In this document: positions 27,654-36,445 of the stretch, piece by piece
Position numbering within the stretch: the stretch's first letter is position 1
How the letters are laid out: each line of letters begins with the position of its first letter
Assembly: GCF_002217475.1 (NCBI RefSeq)
Contig: NZ_MUHH01000017.1
Coordinates: 234,950 to 298,949, forward strand
From: Flavobacterium tructae
Lineage (GTDB): Bacteria; Bacteroidota; Bacteroidia; Flavobacteriales; Flavobacteriaceae
Length of the DNA stretch: 64,000 nucleotides
Reading direction: 5' to 3'
Position numbers and translations under genes: made by a program
The notes under the pieces: model-generated
What the model was told of the DNA's origin: nothing
The model's input: only the letters and a program-made list of their open reading frames with translations
Databases searched by the model: none

Positions 27654-28016
27654 ATGGATTTACCTCCTTACTCACCAGGATTGCATAAACTGGTTACTTT
27701 ATATGTCGATGAAACTCAGAAACTAACCAATAGTCAGGGCTTTGTTGATGCGACCCATATGATTTTAGAAAAGTATGTTCTGGAGAAGGTAGGTGTAATT
27801 GTGCATAATTTTGATAACAATAGTTTCACCATTTCATTCTGCTTAAAAGAATCTCATATCTGTATACACACTTGGCCAGAATACCATCAGTTAACGTTGG
27901 ATGTTTATTTGTGTAATTATCTGCAGGATAATTCAAAGAAAGTTAGAGATGTTATGGCTGATTATATTAGCTATTTTGAAGGAAAAATTATTAAAGATTT
28001 TGAAATCAACCGATAG
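27654..28016 (+). CDS. speD: S-adenosylmethionine decarboxylase proenzyme (class 1B type)
   Basis: A 120-residue pyruvoyl enzyme that decarboxylates AdoMet to give the aminopropyl donor for polyamine synthesis. The motif LKESHICIHTWPEY places self-cleavage between Glu66 and Ser67, with the proton donor His72 and the catalytic Cys87 in DVYLCNY. The spacing Ser-His 5 and Ser-Cys 20 matches the Thermotoga enzyme. Its length is that of the small bacterial form. It is the first gene of a seven-gene operon that also carries a SpeE-like aminopropyltransferase, so the two enzymes should supply one pathway. Three bases separate it from the DUF4178 gene. Confidence 0.92.
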   Translation: MDLPPYSPGLHKLVTLYVDETQKLTNSQGFVDATHMILEKYVLEKVGVIVHNFDNNSFTISFCLKESHICIHTWPEYHQLTLDVYLCNYLQDNSKKVRDVMADYISYFEGKIIKDFEINR

Positions 28017-28019
28017 GAT

Positions 28020-29252
28020 ATGAAAATTGCTTGTTACGATTGTAATACAGAAACTGAATTAAGAGTTGGTTTTGAGGTTGTGAATTTTGTATGTCCCAAT
28101 TGTCAGAGTTTGTATACTCGTGATAGTGAAGGGATGTTTCGCAGGAGATCTAAGTATAAAACCACACTCAATGATTTCCCATTGGCGATTGGTGATGTTG
28201 GATTTTTAAAAGGAAGTGAGTATAAAGTCACTGGGATCCTGGTAAAAAAAGTTCATCCTGATTACAGATGGACAGAATTTATATTGGAGAACCACGAAAA
28301 CGAGTGTATTTACCTTTCGGTTTCTAACGGACATTGGATTTTACTAACAGAAATGGAAGAGGTTTTTGAGGTAAAAAAGCACCCTTTAATTCTGGAGCAC
28401 AATAACAAAGACTATAATATTTTTGAATATTCAGATGCTGCAATTATAAACGCTCAGGGGTTTTTCGATTTCGAATTGCCTCAGAATAAGAATATTCATT
28501 TAGTGGAGTATATAAGACCACCTTACATGATTTCTGTGGAAAGAATGAATGGAGTTGAAACGGCTTTTTATGGAGAATACATTAAAAAGGAAGAAATAAA
28601 AAAGGCTTTTAAGAATGTTGTACTGGCTTATAAGTTTGGTGTAAACATGGTTCAGCCATCCCGGTTTAACCTTAATAATACAGCAATTATTTTTTGTTGT
28701 ATTGCTGCATTGCTGATAGCAACCAATTGGTTTATCTATAAGGATCAATTTAAACAAAAGGTGTTTTCCAAATCCATAAAATTTGCTGAATTTGATAATA
28801 AAGAAATTACAAGTGATGCTTTTATTCTAAATGGCGGTTCGGCACCGCTGAGTATTACAGTTGCTACAGATGTTGATAATTCTTGGGCAAATCTTAATGT
28901 CGCTTTAGTAAATGAAATGACCAATGATGAAATTTATGCCAATAAAGACATAGAATTTTATCACGGTTATTCTGATGGAGAATCATGGACAGAAGGTGAC
29001 AATATGGAGAAGTTCAATATTTGTGGTGTTAAAGCAGGAAGATATCATCTCTTGATAACCCCAATGAAAGCACCGGAAGATGTCAATAATAGTGAAATGC
29101 GTGTAAATGTAGTTTGGAACGAACCATCAAACAGAAATGTCTGGATGGTAGTTATTGCTATGATTGTCATTTACTTAATAATATGGTTTTTTACGTATAA
29201 TTTTGAAAAAGAGAGATGGGCTGATAGTTCTTATTCTCGTTACGATGAATAA
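28020..29252 (+). CDS. DUF4178 domain membrane protein with zinc-ribbon start
   Basis: 410 residues. The N-terminus has a four-cysteine zinc-ribbon-like knuckle (Cys5, Cys8, Cys25, Cys28; CPNC). The following segment (about 55-120: IGDVGFLKGSEYKVTGILVKK, split here as IGDVGFLKGS and YKVTGILVK, then YLSVSNGHWILL) matches DUF4178. Two transmembrane helices (about 219-240 and 373-395) enclose a beta-rich domain of about 130 residues that would be outside the cytoplasm. Biochemical function is unknown. DUF4178, DUF350 and SpeE-like genes occur together in various bacteria, and this operon keeps that set. Confidence 0.85.
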   Translation: MKIACYDCNTETELRVGFEVVNFVCPNCQSLYTRDSEGMFRRRSKYKTTLNDFPLAIGDVGFLKGSEYKVTGILVKKVHPDYRWTEFILENHENECIYLSVSNGHWILLTEMEEVFEVKKHPLILEHNNKDYNIFEYSDAAIINAQGFFDFELPQNKNIHLVEYIRPPYMISVERMNGVETAFYGEYIKKEEIKKAFKNVVLAYKFGVNMVQPSRFNLNNTAIIFCCIAALLIATNWFIYKDQFKQKVFSKSIKFAEFDNKEITSDAFILNGGSAPLSITVATDVDNSWANLNVALVNEMTNDEIYANKDIEFYHGYSDGESWTEGDNMEKFNICGVKAGRYHLLITPMKAPEDVNNSEMRVNVVWNEPSNRNVWMVVIAMIVIYLIIWFFTYNFEKERWADSSYSRYDE

Positions 29253-29258
29253 ATAGTC

Positions 29259-29438
29259 ATGAAAAAAATTTCGGATTTTATCTATAATAATGCCGCTTCA
29301 TTAGCAATAGGATTTTTTTGCTTTGGAGTTTATCTTTATTTTGCAATTGCGGGAAACCGAATTTGCGATTGCGAAACCACAGAAAATTACAAGTCAACGG
29401 GAAGCCGGACTTCTTATAACCGTTTTTATCACAAATAA
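29259..29438 (+). CDS. Small membrane protein (59 residues)
   Basis: An ATG at 29259 opens a 59-residue frame six bases after the DUF4178 stop and nine bases before the DUF350 gene. It starts MKKISDFIYNNAASLAIGFF, has one hydrophobic helix (about 13-32), then a cysteine pair (ICDCET) and a basic, tyrosine-containing tail. Tight packing between two real genes in the same direction is the main support. I know no family for it. Confidence 0.72.
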   Translation: MKKISDFIYNNAASLAIGFFCFGVYLYFAIAGNRICDCETTENYKSTGSRTSYNRFYHK

Positions 29439-29447
29439 TATTTTACT

Positions 29448-29663
29448 ATGGATTTAATACATGTTCAACCAGTAGTTAATTCAGTTATTTTTTCTTTTTT
29501 AGGAATAATCATTTTATTGGCAGCTTATCTAATTATCGAAAAACTTACGCCGGAAAACACCTGGAAAGAGGTAGGGGAGAAAAATAATGTTGCCGTTGCG
29601 ATTGTTTTGGCCGCATTCATCATCGGGATTTCGATGATCATTAGTGCAGCGATTCATGGGTAA
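29448..29663 (+). CDS. DUF350 domain membrane protein
   Basis: A 71-residue protein with two transmembrane helices (about 12-30 and 46-68) and the DUF350 hallmark ENTWKEVGEKNNVAVAIVLA between them. DUF350 (YjfL-like) proteins are short, paired-helix membrane proteins of unknown function, often beside SpeE-like or PspA-like genes. Its last eight bases overlap the start of the next gene (ATGGGTAA), so translation is coupled. Confidence 0.88.
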   Translation: MDLIHVQPVVNSVIFSFLGIIILLAAYLIIEKLTPENTWKEVGEKNNVAVAIVLAAFIIGISMIISAAIHG

Positions 29664-31176
29664 AAAGTTTCTTAGGTTTGAATTTCTTTTGCTGTTTGCC
29701 GTATTTATTATTGCGACCTGCGGGCTTATCTATGAGCTAGTTGCAGGAACGTTAGCAAGTTATTTATTAGGCGATTCCGTAAAACAATTTTCATTTATTA
29801 TTGGAGTTTACCTGTTTTCGATGGGTATTGGCTCCTTTTTTTCAAAGTTTTTTCACAAAAACTTGCTCAATACATTTGTCGAAATCGAGATTTTGGTGGG
29901 TTTGATTGGCGGCCTGAGTTCGGTAGTTTTATTTCTATTGTTCGAAAGTGTTGAATCCTTTCAATTCATATTGTACCTGTTCGTTTTTGTAACGGGTTTT
30001 TTGGTTGGGTTAGAGATTCCGCTTTTAATGAATATTTTAAAAGACAAAGTCGAATTTAAGGACTTGGTTTCTAATGTATTTACATTTGATTATATTGGGG
30101 CCCTGCTGGCTTCGATACTTTTTCCTTTGGTTTTAGTTCCAAAATTAGGGATAATGGGAACTTCTCTTTTCTTTGGAATGATCAATGTCAGCATAGCCAT
30201 TGTGTTGTGCTTTTTGCTTACCAAAGAACTAAAAAAGCCTTATTTCTTAAAAGTAAAAGCTATTTTTTCATTTATCGTTTTACTTACGGTTTTTATTTTT
30301 TCGGATGTAATTTTATCTTATTCAGAAGGAAAACTATATGGTGAGAATATAATTTATACCAACACAACTCCGTATCAGCGTATTGTTTTAACGCACAATA
30401 AAAGTGATTACAGGTTATATTTAAACAACAATCTTCAGTTTAGTTCTGTAGATGAATACCGGTATCATGAAGCCTTAGTTCATCCGGCAATGTCAATGGC
30501 AAAAGCGGTAAAAAATGTTCTGGTTTTAGGAGGAGGTGATGGATTGGCAGTTCGGGAAATCCTGAAATACAAAGAGGTTCAAAAAGTAACTTTAGTCGAT
30601 CTGGACGAAGGGATGACCAGACTTTTTAAAACTAATAAAGTATTGACGAAGTTCAATCAAAATTCACTAAACAATCCGAAAGTTACAGTTATAAATACGG
30701 ATGCTTATATCTGGGCAAAAAGTTGTCAGGAGAAGTTTGACGTTGCAATTATAGATTTCCCCGATCCATCAAATTATAGCTTAGGAAAGTTATATTCTTT
30801 GAATTTTTATCAAACGATAAAAGGAATTTTAAAACCTAATGCGGCAGTTGTCATTCAGACGACCTCACCCTATTTTGCGCCTAAGTCATTCTGGTGTATC
30901 AATAAAACAGTAATGCAGGTTTTTCCTCAGGTTGATGCTTATCATGCCTATGTTCCTTCGTTTGGAGAATGGGGATATACAATTGCAATCAATGGTTTTG
31001 GATCCGGTTTTAACGAAGTGAATAGAAAAAGTCCCGGATTGAAATTCTACAATTACCAGTTTGACAGATTTAATTATTTTACCAACGATATGATTTCAAA
31101 TGAAATAGAAATTAATCGTTTGGATAACCAGATTTTAGTACGCTATTTTGATGAAGAATGGGGAAAATTGCAATAA
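29656..31176 (+). CDS. Membrane-anchored SpeE-like aminopropyltransferase
   Basis: 506 residues from the ATG at 29656; an upstream in-frame GTG at 29644 is less likely. The N-terminal about 220 residues form six or seven transmembrane helices (for example LLLFAVFIIATCGLIYELVA). The C-terminal half is a spermidine-synthase fold: the substrate loop SVDEYRYHEALVHPAM, the nucleotide-binding NVLVLGGGDGLAVREIL (about 285-301), and VAIIDFPDPSNY with the catalytic aspartate. It would transfer an aminopropyl group from decarboxylated AdoMet, made by the speD product of this operon. Fusion to a membrane part suggests the acceptor is in or at the membrane; the acceptor is unknown. Confidence 0.88.
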   Translation: MGKKFLRFEFLLLFAVFIIATCGLIYELVAGTLASYLLGDSVKQFSFIIGVYLFSMGIGSFFSKFFHKNLLNTFVEIEILVGLIGGLSSVVLFLLFESVESFQFILYLFVFVTGFLVGLEIPLLMNILKDKVEFKDLVSNVFTFDYIGALLASILFPLVLVPKLGIMGTSLFFGMINVSIAIVLCFLLTKELKKPYFLKVKAIFSFIVLLTVFIFSDVILSYSEGKLYGENIIYTNTTPYQRIVLTHNKSDYRLYLNNNLQFSSVDEYRYHEALVHPAMSMAKAVKNVLVLGGGDGLAVREILKYKEVQKVTLVDLDEGMTRLFKTNKVLTKFNQNSLNNPKVTVINTDAYIWAKSCQEKFDVAIIDFPDPSNYSLGKLYSLNFYQTIKGILKPNAAVVIQTTSPYFAPKSFWCINKTVMQVFPQVDAYHAYVPSFGEWGYTIAINGFGSGFNEVNRKSPGLKFYNYQFDRFNYFTNDMISNEIEINRLDNQILVRYFDEEWGKLQ

Positions 31177-32779
31177 AGGAAGGCGAAATTTCGTAAAAGG
31201 AATCACAGCATCTTTGCTCTTAATTCCTTTTATACAATTTTGTTCTGATAAAATAGCAGTCCTGATGATTCGGTTATCAGGAACAAATCATCTTTTAGGA
31301 CATCGCTTGTGGATAAAAGATTTTCCGAAACCGAAAGAACAAATAAAAATACCTTATTTAATTATTGGTGGTGGAATATCAGGTTTGAGTGCCGCACGAC
31401 AGTTTCATAAAAAGGGAGTCTCTGATTTTTTATTGATTGAAATGGCAGATCATTTAGGAGGAAACTCTTCAAATGGTCAAAATAAATATTCTAAGTACCC
31501 TCTGGGAGCACATTATTTGCCTCTTCCAAATTTTGAAGATAAAGAGCTTCTTGGTTTTCTTGAAGAAGAAAAGATTATTTTGAGTTATGATAAAAAAGGG
31601 CTTCCGGTTTTTGATGAATTGCAACTGACTTTTGCACCGGATGAAAGGTTGTTTTATAAAAACAATTGGCAGGAAGGAGTTGTTCCAAAGGAAGGAAATT
31701 CAGAAGAAGAACATAAAGAGTTTCAACGATTTTTCAGAGAAATGGATGTTTTTAGAAGTGCAAAAGGAGAAGATCAAAAATACTTATTTGATATTCCAAT
31801 ACATCTTTCTTCTAAAGATCAAGAAACAAGAGCATTAGATAAAATTACTATGCAGCAATGGTTTGAGAAGAATAATTTTAAATCAAAACCCCTGTTTAAT
31901 TATATTGATTATTGCTGTAAAGATGATTTTGGTTTAGGAATTACTTTTGTATCGGCTTGGGCAGGAATTCATTATTTTGCAGGACGAAAACAAGATGCAG
32001 CTGCAGAAAAATCCGATAGCGTTTTAACCTGGCCGGAAGGAAATGCCAGATTAGCACATCATCTTAAAAAATACACAGCACAAAAAACGCTCAAAAATCA
32101 TTTGGTTTATGAGGTGAAAATCGAAAAAGACAAGGTTATTGTCCAAGCATTTGATGATGTTAATAAGTCTTCAATAGAAATAATAGCGGATAGCGTTATC
32201 ATGGCAACGCCGCAATTTGTAAATCAATACCTCATTAAAGATCGTAAACAATTTACAAAACAGTTTCACTACACACCATGGCTTTTGGCGACTTTAGTTG
32301 TAAACAATTTGGCTGATAATTTAAGTTTCCCTCTTTCGTGGGATAATGTGATTTATGAAGCAAAAGGTCTCGGTTACGTTTATGCACAGCACCAAACACT
32401 AAATCAGATTCAGGACAAAAAAGTGATTACATATTATTACAGTTTCTCATCTGCAGATCTAAAGAAAACACGTAAAGAAATCTACAAAAAAGACAAAGAA
32501 TATTGGAAACAGGTCGTTTTTAATGACTTGAAAATTGCCCATCCAGATATTGAAAATGATACTGAAGAAATGGAAATTTTCTTATTAGGGCATGGAATGA
32601 TTTCGCCGGTGCCTGATTTTATTTTTGGAGAAGTAAAGAATAAAGCTTCACAAAGTATTGAAAATCAAATCTACTTTGCTCATTCTGATTTGTCGGGGAT
32701 TTCAATTTTTGAAGAAGCTTTTCACCAAGGAATTAATGCCGTAAATAAACTTTTAGATGGAACAGCCCTGGATTCATAA
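31151..32779 (+). CDS. FAD-dependent amine-oxidase-like oxidoreductase with Tat signal
   Basis: 542 residues from the ATG at 31151; the start overlaps the SpeE-like gene by 26 bases. The N-terminus GRRNFVKGITASLLLIPFI is a twin-arginine signal, so the folded flavoprotein goes across the inner membrane. The FAD-binding motif YLIIGGGISGLSAARQF is at about 68-85, with LIEMADHLGGNS as the second dinucleotide element. The C-terminus has GISIFEEAFHQGINAVNKLL, as in NAD(P)/FAD amine-oxidase-like proteins. The reaction is likely oxidation of an amine or related group, perhaps the aminopropylated product of its neighbour; that link is inference. Confidence 0.83.
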   Translation: MKNGENCNKGRRNFVKGITASLLLIPFIQFCSDKIAVLMIRLSGTNHLLGHRLWIKDFPKPKEQIKIPYLIIGGGISGLSAARQFHKKGVSDFLLIEMADHLGGNSSNGQNKYSKYPLGAHYLPLPNFEDKELLGFLEEEKIILSYDKKGLPVFDELQLTFAPDERLFYKNNWQEGVVPKEGNSEEEHKEFQRFFREMDVFRSAKGEDQKYLFDIPIHLSSKDQETRALDKITMQQWFEKNNFKSKPLFNYIDYCCKDDFGLGITFVSAWAGIHYFAGRKQDAAAEKSDSVLTWPEGNARLAHHLKKYTAQKTLKNHLVYEVKIEKDKVIVQAFDDVNKSSIEIIADSVIMATPQFVNQYLIKDRKQFTKQFHYTPWLLATLVVNNLADNLSFPLSWDNVIYEAKGLGYVYAQHQTLNQIQDKKVITYYYSFSSADLKKTRKEIYKKDKEYWKQVVFNDLKIAHPDIENDTEEMEIFLLGHGMISPVPDFIFGEVKNKASQSIENQIYFAHSDLSGISIFEEAFHQGINAVNKLLDGTALDS

Positions 32780-33779
32780 AGCAAAAACAGATTCATTGTT
32801 AATCATTGGACCGTCATTTTTTGTGCTGGCCATTATTTTGGTTTTTCAGGATTATATCACTTCAATTGAAAATAATTATTCGTTTTATACCTGGCTTTTT
32901 CTAATTGTATTTATTGACGTGGCACATGTTTATGCAACTTTATTTAAAACCTATTTTGTAAAAGAAGAATTTCTGAAAGACAAGAAGAGATTGATTCTTT
33001 TACCTGTTATTTGCTTCGTTACAGGAATGGTTTTATTTTCTTTTGGGAGTTTAATTTTTTGGTCTTTTTTGGCCTATGTAGCTGTTTTTCATTTTATTCG
33101 ACAGCAATATGGGTTTATGCGATTATATGCTCGTAATGAAGTCAAAACAAAGACCTCCGTCTGGATTGATAATCTGGCAATTTATGCTGCTACGATTTAC
33201 CCAATGCTATTTTGGTTTTTTTCACCCGAAAGAAAATTCAATTGGTTTGTTGAAAATGAATTCTTTCGTTTTGAAAATAAAGCCATTTTAGAAACTTTGT
33301 TTTGGTTTTATATTGCCATTCTACTCGTCTATGTTATTCGTACTGTTATTGTTTCGGTAAAAAATAAGTTTTTTAATATTCCTAAAAACAGCATTATTTT
33401 TGGAACTGCACTTTCATGGTATTTTGGGATTGTTTACTTCAACGATGATCTTATTTTCACCTTGCTAAATGTAGTTTCACACGGAATTCCTTATATGGCT
33501 CTGGTTTACTTTAAAGAAATTGATGGAAAGGGGGGAAAAGAAATAGGTATTCTGACTTATTTAAAGAGATACAATGGCGTTTTAATTTACATAGGGATAT
33601 TAGTAGTAATTGCTTTTTCAGAAGAGTTTCTTTGGGAGTTTTTTGTTTGGAATGAAAATATTGCAGTAAGCACCAGCTTCGATTTTTCGGGATGGCAATT
33701 CCTATTAGTGCCTCTTTTGAGTGTACCTCAATTTACACATTACATTTTAGATGGTTTTATCTGGAAGACTAAAAAATAA
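32757..33779 (+). CDS. Multi-pass membrane protein of unknown function
   Basis: 340 residues, about nine predicted helices rich in Phe and Trp. The start ATG overlaps the end of the FAD gene by 23 bases. Conserved-looking polar features inside the helices are DVAHVYATLFKTYF, FHFIRQQYGFMRLY and VSHGIPYMALVYFKE. Histidines near membrane faces recall heme or metal sites in integral enzymes, but I cannot name a family. It closes the SpeD/SpeE operon and is followed by a hairpin terminator. Confidence 0.8.
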   Translation: MEQPWIHKAKTDSLLIIGPSFFVLAIILVFQDYITSIENNYSFYTWLFLIVFIDVAHVYATLFKTYFVKEEFLKDKKRLILLPVICFVTGMVLFSFGSLIFWSFLAYVAVFHFIRQQYGFMRLYARNEVKTKTSVWIDNLAIYAATIYPMLFWFFSPERKFNWFVENEFFRFENKAILETLFWFYIAILLVYVIRTVIVSVKNKFFNIPKNSIIFGTALSWYFGIVYFNDDLIFTLLNVVSHGIPYMALVYFKEIDGKGGKEIGILTYLKRYNGVLIYIGILVVIAFSEEFLWEFFVWNENIAVSTSFDFSGWQFLLVPLLSVPQFTHYILDGFIWKTKK

Positions 33780-33806
33780 ATTAAATCTGAATATCAAATA
33801 AATTAA

Positions 33807-33846
33807 AAAACGGCTTGTGAAATTTTATTCACATGCCGTTTTTTAA
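33807..33846 (+). terminator. Terminator of the polyamine operon
   Basis: AAAAAACGGC-T-TGTGAA pairs with TTCACA-T-GCCGTTTTTT with a single T-T mismatch. The A-rich left flank also lets it serve the converging GNAT gene. Confidence 0.85.
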
Positions 33847-33869
33847 TATAAGTCTATCTATATGGTGTG

Positions 33870-34376
33870 TTACAGCTTAATCTCAAACAAACTAAAAGAG
33901 CCTTCTTTATAATGTTCCGGTAATTCACTTGTCCATTCGATGGTGCTAATTCCTTTATAGTTAAAGCCACAACTGGTGTAATACTTATTTATCCTTTCGT
34001 TACCGCTATGCGTATCAAGTCTGATGTATGATTTGTTATTCTCGCGAGCATATATTTTTGCCCATTCGATGATTTTTTTAACATACGACTTTCCTCTGAA
34101 TTTTGGGTTCGTAGCAATACGATGAAGGTAGATGGCAGGATCGGCGCTGGCTTCTTTCCAGATAATCAAATCGTTAAAAGTAAGCACAAAGGTACAGGCA
34201 ATCTCGTCTCCTTCTTTGATGATGAAATGACGATTCTCGGCAATTTCTTTTTCTATCAGAGTCCTTTCAAAACCTCTCCAGCTTTTGTTGTTGACCGTTT
34301 TTTGATAAGAGGTAGCTTCATTATAAAGATCAAAAACGGCATCGATATCTTCGTTTGTAGTTTTAAAAAATTTCAT
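33870..34376 (-). CDS. GNAT family N-acetyltransferase
   Basis: 168 residues. The acetyl-CoA-binding signature is in IYLHRIATNPKFRGKSYVKK (motif A, R/Q-x-x-G-x-G/S) followed by NNKSYIRLDTHSGNERINKYY and CGFNYKG at the end. It is similar to small cytoplasmic acetyltransferases of unknown acceptor. The gene is alone and convergent with the polyamine operon. Confidence 0.9.
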   Translation of the reverse strand: MKFFKTTNEDIDAVFDLYNEATSYQKTVNNKSWRGFERTLIEKEIAENRHFIIKEGDEIACTFVLTFNDLIIWKEASADPAIYLHRIATNPKFRGKSYVKKIIEWAKIYARENNKSYIRLDTHSGNERINKYYTSCGFNYKGISTIEWTSELPEHYKEGSFSLFEIKL

Positions 34377-34456
34377 TATTGGGCGGTATACTGTAGATTA
34401 ATGAATCCCTCAAAGGTAAATCTTTAAGAAGCGTAAAGTCCCATGAAATATCAGTT

Positions 34457-35416
34457 TTAACTTTTTGTGTCAGTATTCAGCCATACCACATTTTGTTCGG
34501 ATTGATGCTCCTGACCAATAATATCCCGATATAATTCTGGTCTTCTTGCTTTTATGTAACGGTTTCCGCCAGCCTGAAGGCATTTTTCAGGAGTTAATAG
34601 TGCAGTTACAAAAGAGTCTTCAAAAGAGCTGCATTCAGAAAGAATATCCCCAAAAGGATCAATAATCATTGAACAGCCATTTTTCAGTTGATCATCGTCC
34701 ATTCCAATTGGATTCGAGAATACGGCATAAATAGCGTTGTCATAGGCTCTTGCAGGAAGCCATTTCATAAGCCAGTCTCTGCCCTTCATTCCTTCAAATT
34801 CCAGTCGGAGAGAAGTAGGATCAGACTCACGGTTTTCCCACAGCTGTGGAGCAACAAATCCGGCACCCGGTCGGGTAGAAGGAGTACACATCGTAACGTG
34901 AGGCATAAAAATAATCTGGGCACCTAAAAGAGTGGTAGCGCGAACATTCTCAATAATATTGTTGTCGTAACAAATTAGAATACCACATTTCCATCCTTTA
35001 ATCTCAAAGATACAGTATTGGTCGCCCGGAGTAAGGTGTGGATTTATAAACGGATGCAATTTTCGGTATTTGGCAACCAAACCATTTTCGTCTACGCACA
35101 CATAAGCTTTAAATAAGTTATCGTCTTCGTCTTTCTCAAAAAGCCCCGCCAGAATCACGATATTATGGTTTCGCGCAATTTCAGTTAATTTCAGAATACT
35201 TTCTCCACTTAGAATTAATTCTGCCAGGTTCAGCATTTGTTCTTTTGATAGATGTCGGGCAAAAGTATAGCCTGTTACAGAACACTCGTGAAAGGAGATA
35301 ACATCGCAGCCCTGACTTGCTGCCTGTTGTGAAAGTTTTTCAATTACGGATAAGTTATAGCTTTTGTCGCCGCTTTTGTTCTCGAACTGAGCAGTGGCTA
35401 TTTTTAAATTTTTCAT
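34457..35416 (-). CDS. Carbon-nitrogen hydrolase (nitrilase superfamily)
   Basis: 319 residues with the complete Glu-Lys-Cys triad: Glu44 in SFHECSVTGY, Lys119 in KYRKLHPF, and Cys149 in CGILICYDNN. No signal peptide is present. It probably hydrolyses an amide or nitrile; the specific substrate (carbamoylputrescine, omega-amide or other) cannot be told. It is divergent from nothing and followed upstream by an AraC-type regulator in the same direction, which may control it. Confidence 0.9.
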   Translation of the reverse strand: MKNLKIATAQFENKSGDKSYNLSVIEKLSQQAASQGCDVISFHECSVTGYTFARHLSKEQMLNLAELILSGESILKLTEIARNHNIVILAGLFEKDEDDNLFKAYVCVDENGLVAKYRKLHPFINPHLTPGDQYCIFEIKGWKCGILICYDNNIIENVRATTLLGAQIIFMPHVTMCTPSTRPGAGFVAPQLWENRESDPTSLRLEFEGMKGRDWLMKWLPARAYDNAIYAVFSNPIGMDDDQLKNGCSMIIDPFGDILSECSSFEDSFVTALLTPEKCLQAGGNRYIKARRPELYRDIIGQEHQSEQNVVWLNTDTKS

Positions 35417-35485
35417 AATGCTTACTATTGATTAGAGACAAAGGTAGCATCGGTACTATTCTGAAAATTGTACAAAACCGACATT

Positions 35486-36313
35486 TTAAAGAAGAATAGG
35501 CGGAACAGTTTTGATGAGATTATTGGTTAATTTTCCGGTATTGTTTAAGTATTCTTTTGGAGTGATTCCGGTGTGTTTTTTGAATTCCTTTATCAGATGA
35601 GACTGATCCGAAAAACCAGCATTGTAGCTAATGTTTGTGAGATTTATATCGACAGACTTCTCTTTTAGTAGTTTTAAGAAATAATGCAGTTTGATAATAT
35701 TTCCAAATTTCTTCGGATTTAATCCGATGCACTCTTTGAACTTTCTTTCCAGATGACGTTCCGTATAACCTGTAAATTTAGCCAGTTGGTTTACATTAAA
35801 ACTCCCTTTATGTGCGGTAATAAAACGAAGCGAACTTTCAATAATTAATTGGGAAGAAGCTGTTTTATCGGAAATATAAGTGCCGAAAAAATGATTGAGA
35901 AGTTCAACTTTCTCTGAGATCGTGTAGTTTTCGCACAGCTGCTCCTGAAGAATTAAACCCTCTCTGTTAAAAATAGTATCAATAGAAACAATAGAGTCGA
36001 GAAATTCATAAGCCGGAATGCCCAACAATTGATGAATCCCGTTAGGCTGAAAAACAACAATTATAAGAGTGATTTCCTGGTTGGAATAAATGTCTTTAAA
36101 TCCCGTAAGTTGTCCATACAAAAAAGAATCCGGCAAGAAGCTTTGAACTTCTTGATGGTTTAGATCAGAGGTAAGATTGCCTTTTAAAGAAAACACAATA
36201 CCGGTATTACCATCCGAAAACAGGCGAAGCTTTTGTTGGGATACTTCTTTGGTATCTAAAAAAAGATAATGTTTAATGTAAGGTGCTAATTCTACTGATG
36301 GTGAAATCTGCAT
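35486..36313 (-). CDS. AraC family transcriptional regulator
   Basis: 275 residues. The C-terminal about 100 residues hold two helix-turn-helix units: FNVNQLAKFTGYTERHLERK and FSDQSHLIKEFKKHTGITPKEY, the normal AraC signature. The N-terminal domain (about 1-150, beginning PSVELAPYIKHYLFLDT) is like DUF6597-type sensing domains of this group. It is in line with the nitrilase gene 70 bases downstream. Confidence 0.92.
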   Translation of the reverse strand: MQISPSVELAPYIKHYLFLDTKEVSQQKLRLFSDGNTGIVFSLKGNLTSDLNHQEVQSFLPDSFLYGQLTGFKDIYSNQEITLIIVVFQPNGIHQLLGIPAYEFLDSIVSIDTIFNREGLILQEQLCENYTISEKVELLNHFFGTYISDKTASSQLIIESSLRFITAHKGSFNVNQLAKFTGYTERHLERKFKECIGLNPKKFGNIIKLHYFLKLLKEKSVDINLTNISYNAGFSDQSHLIKEFKKHTGITPKEYLNNTGKLTNNLIKTVPPILL

Positions 36314-36445
36314 TGTTTAAAAGATTATGGACTGCAGTCAATTGTTGCTGCTTCTTCAAAAGTCAATTGTATGAGATCATTTTTGATTTGTGAAGAATAA
36401 CTTTTGATAAAATTAAGGATATTTTTCCAATTAAGATTTTAAATA

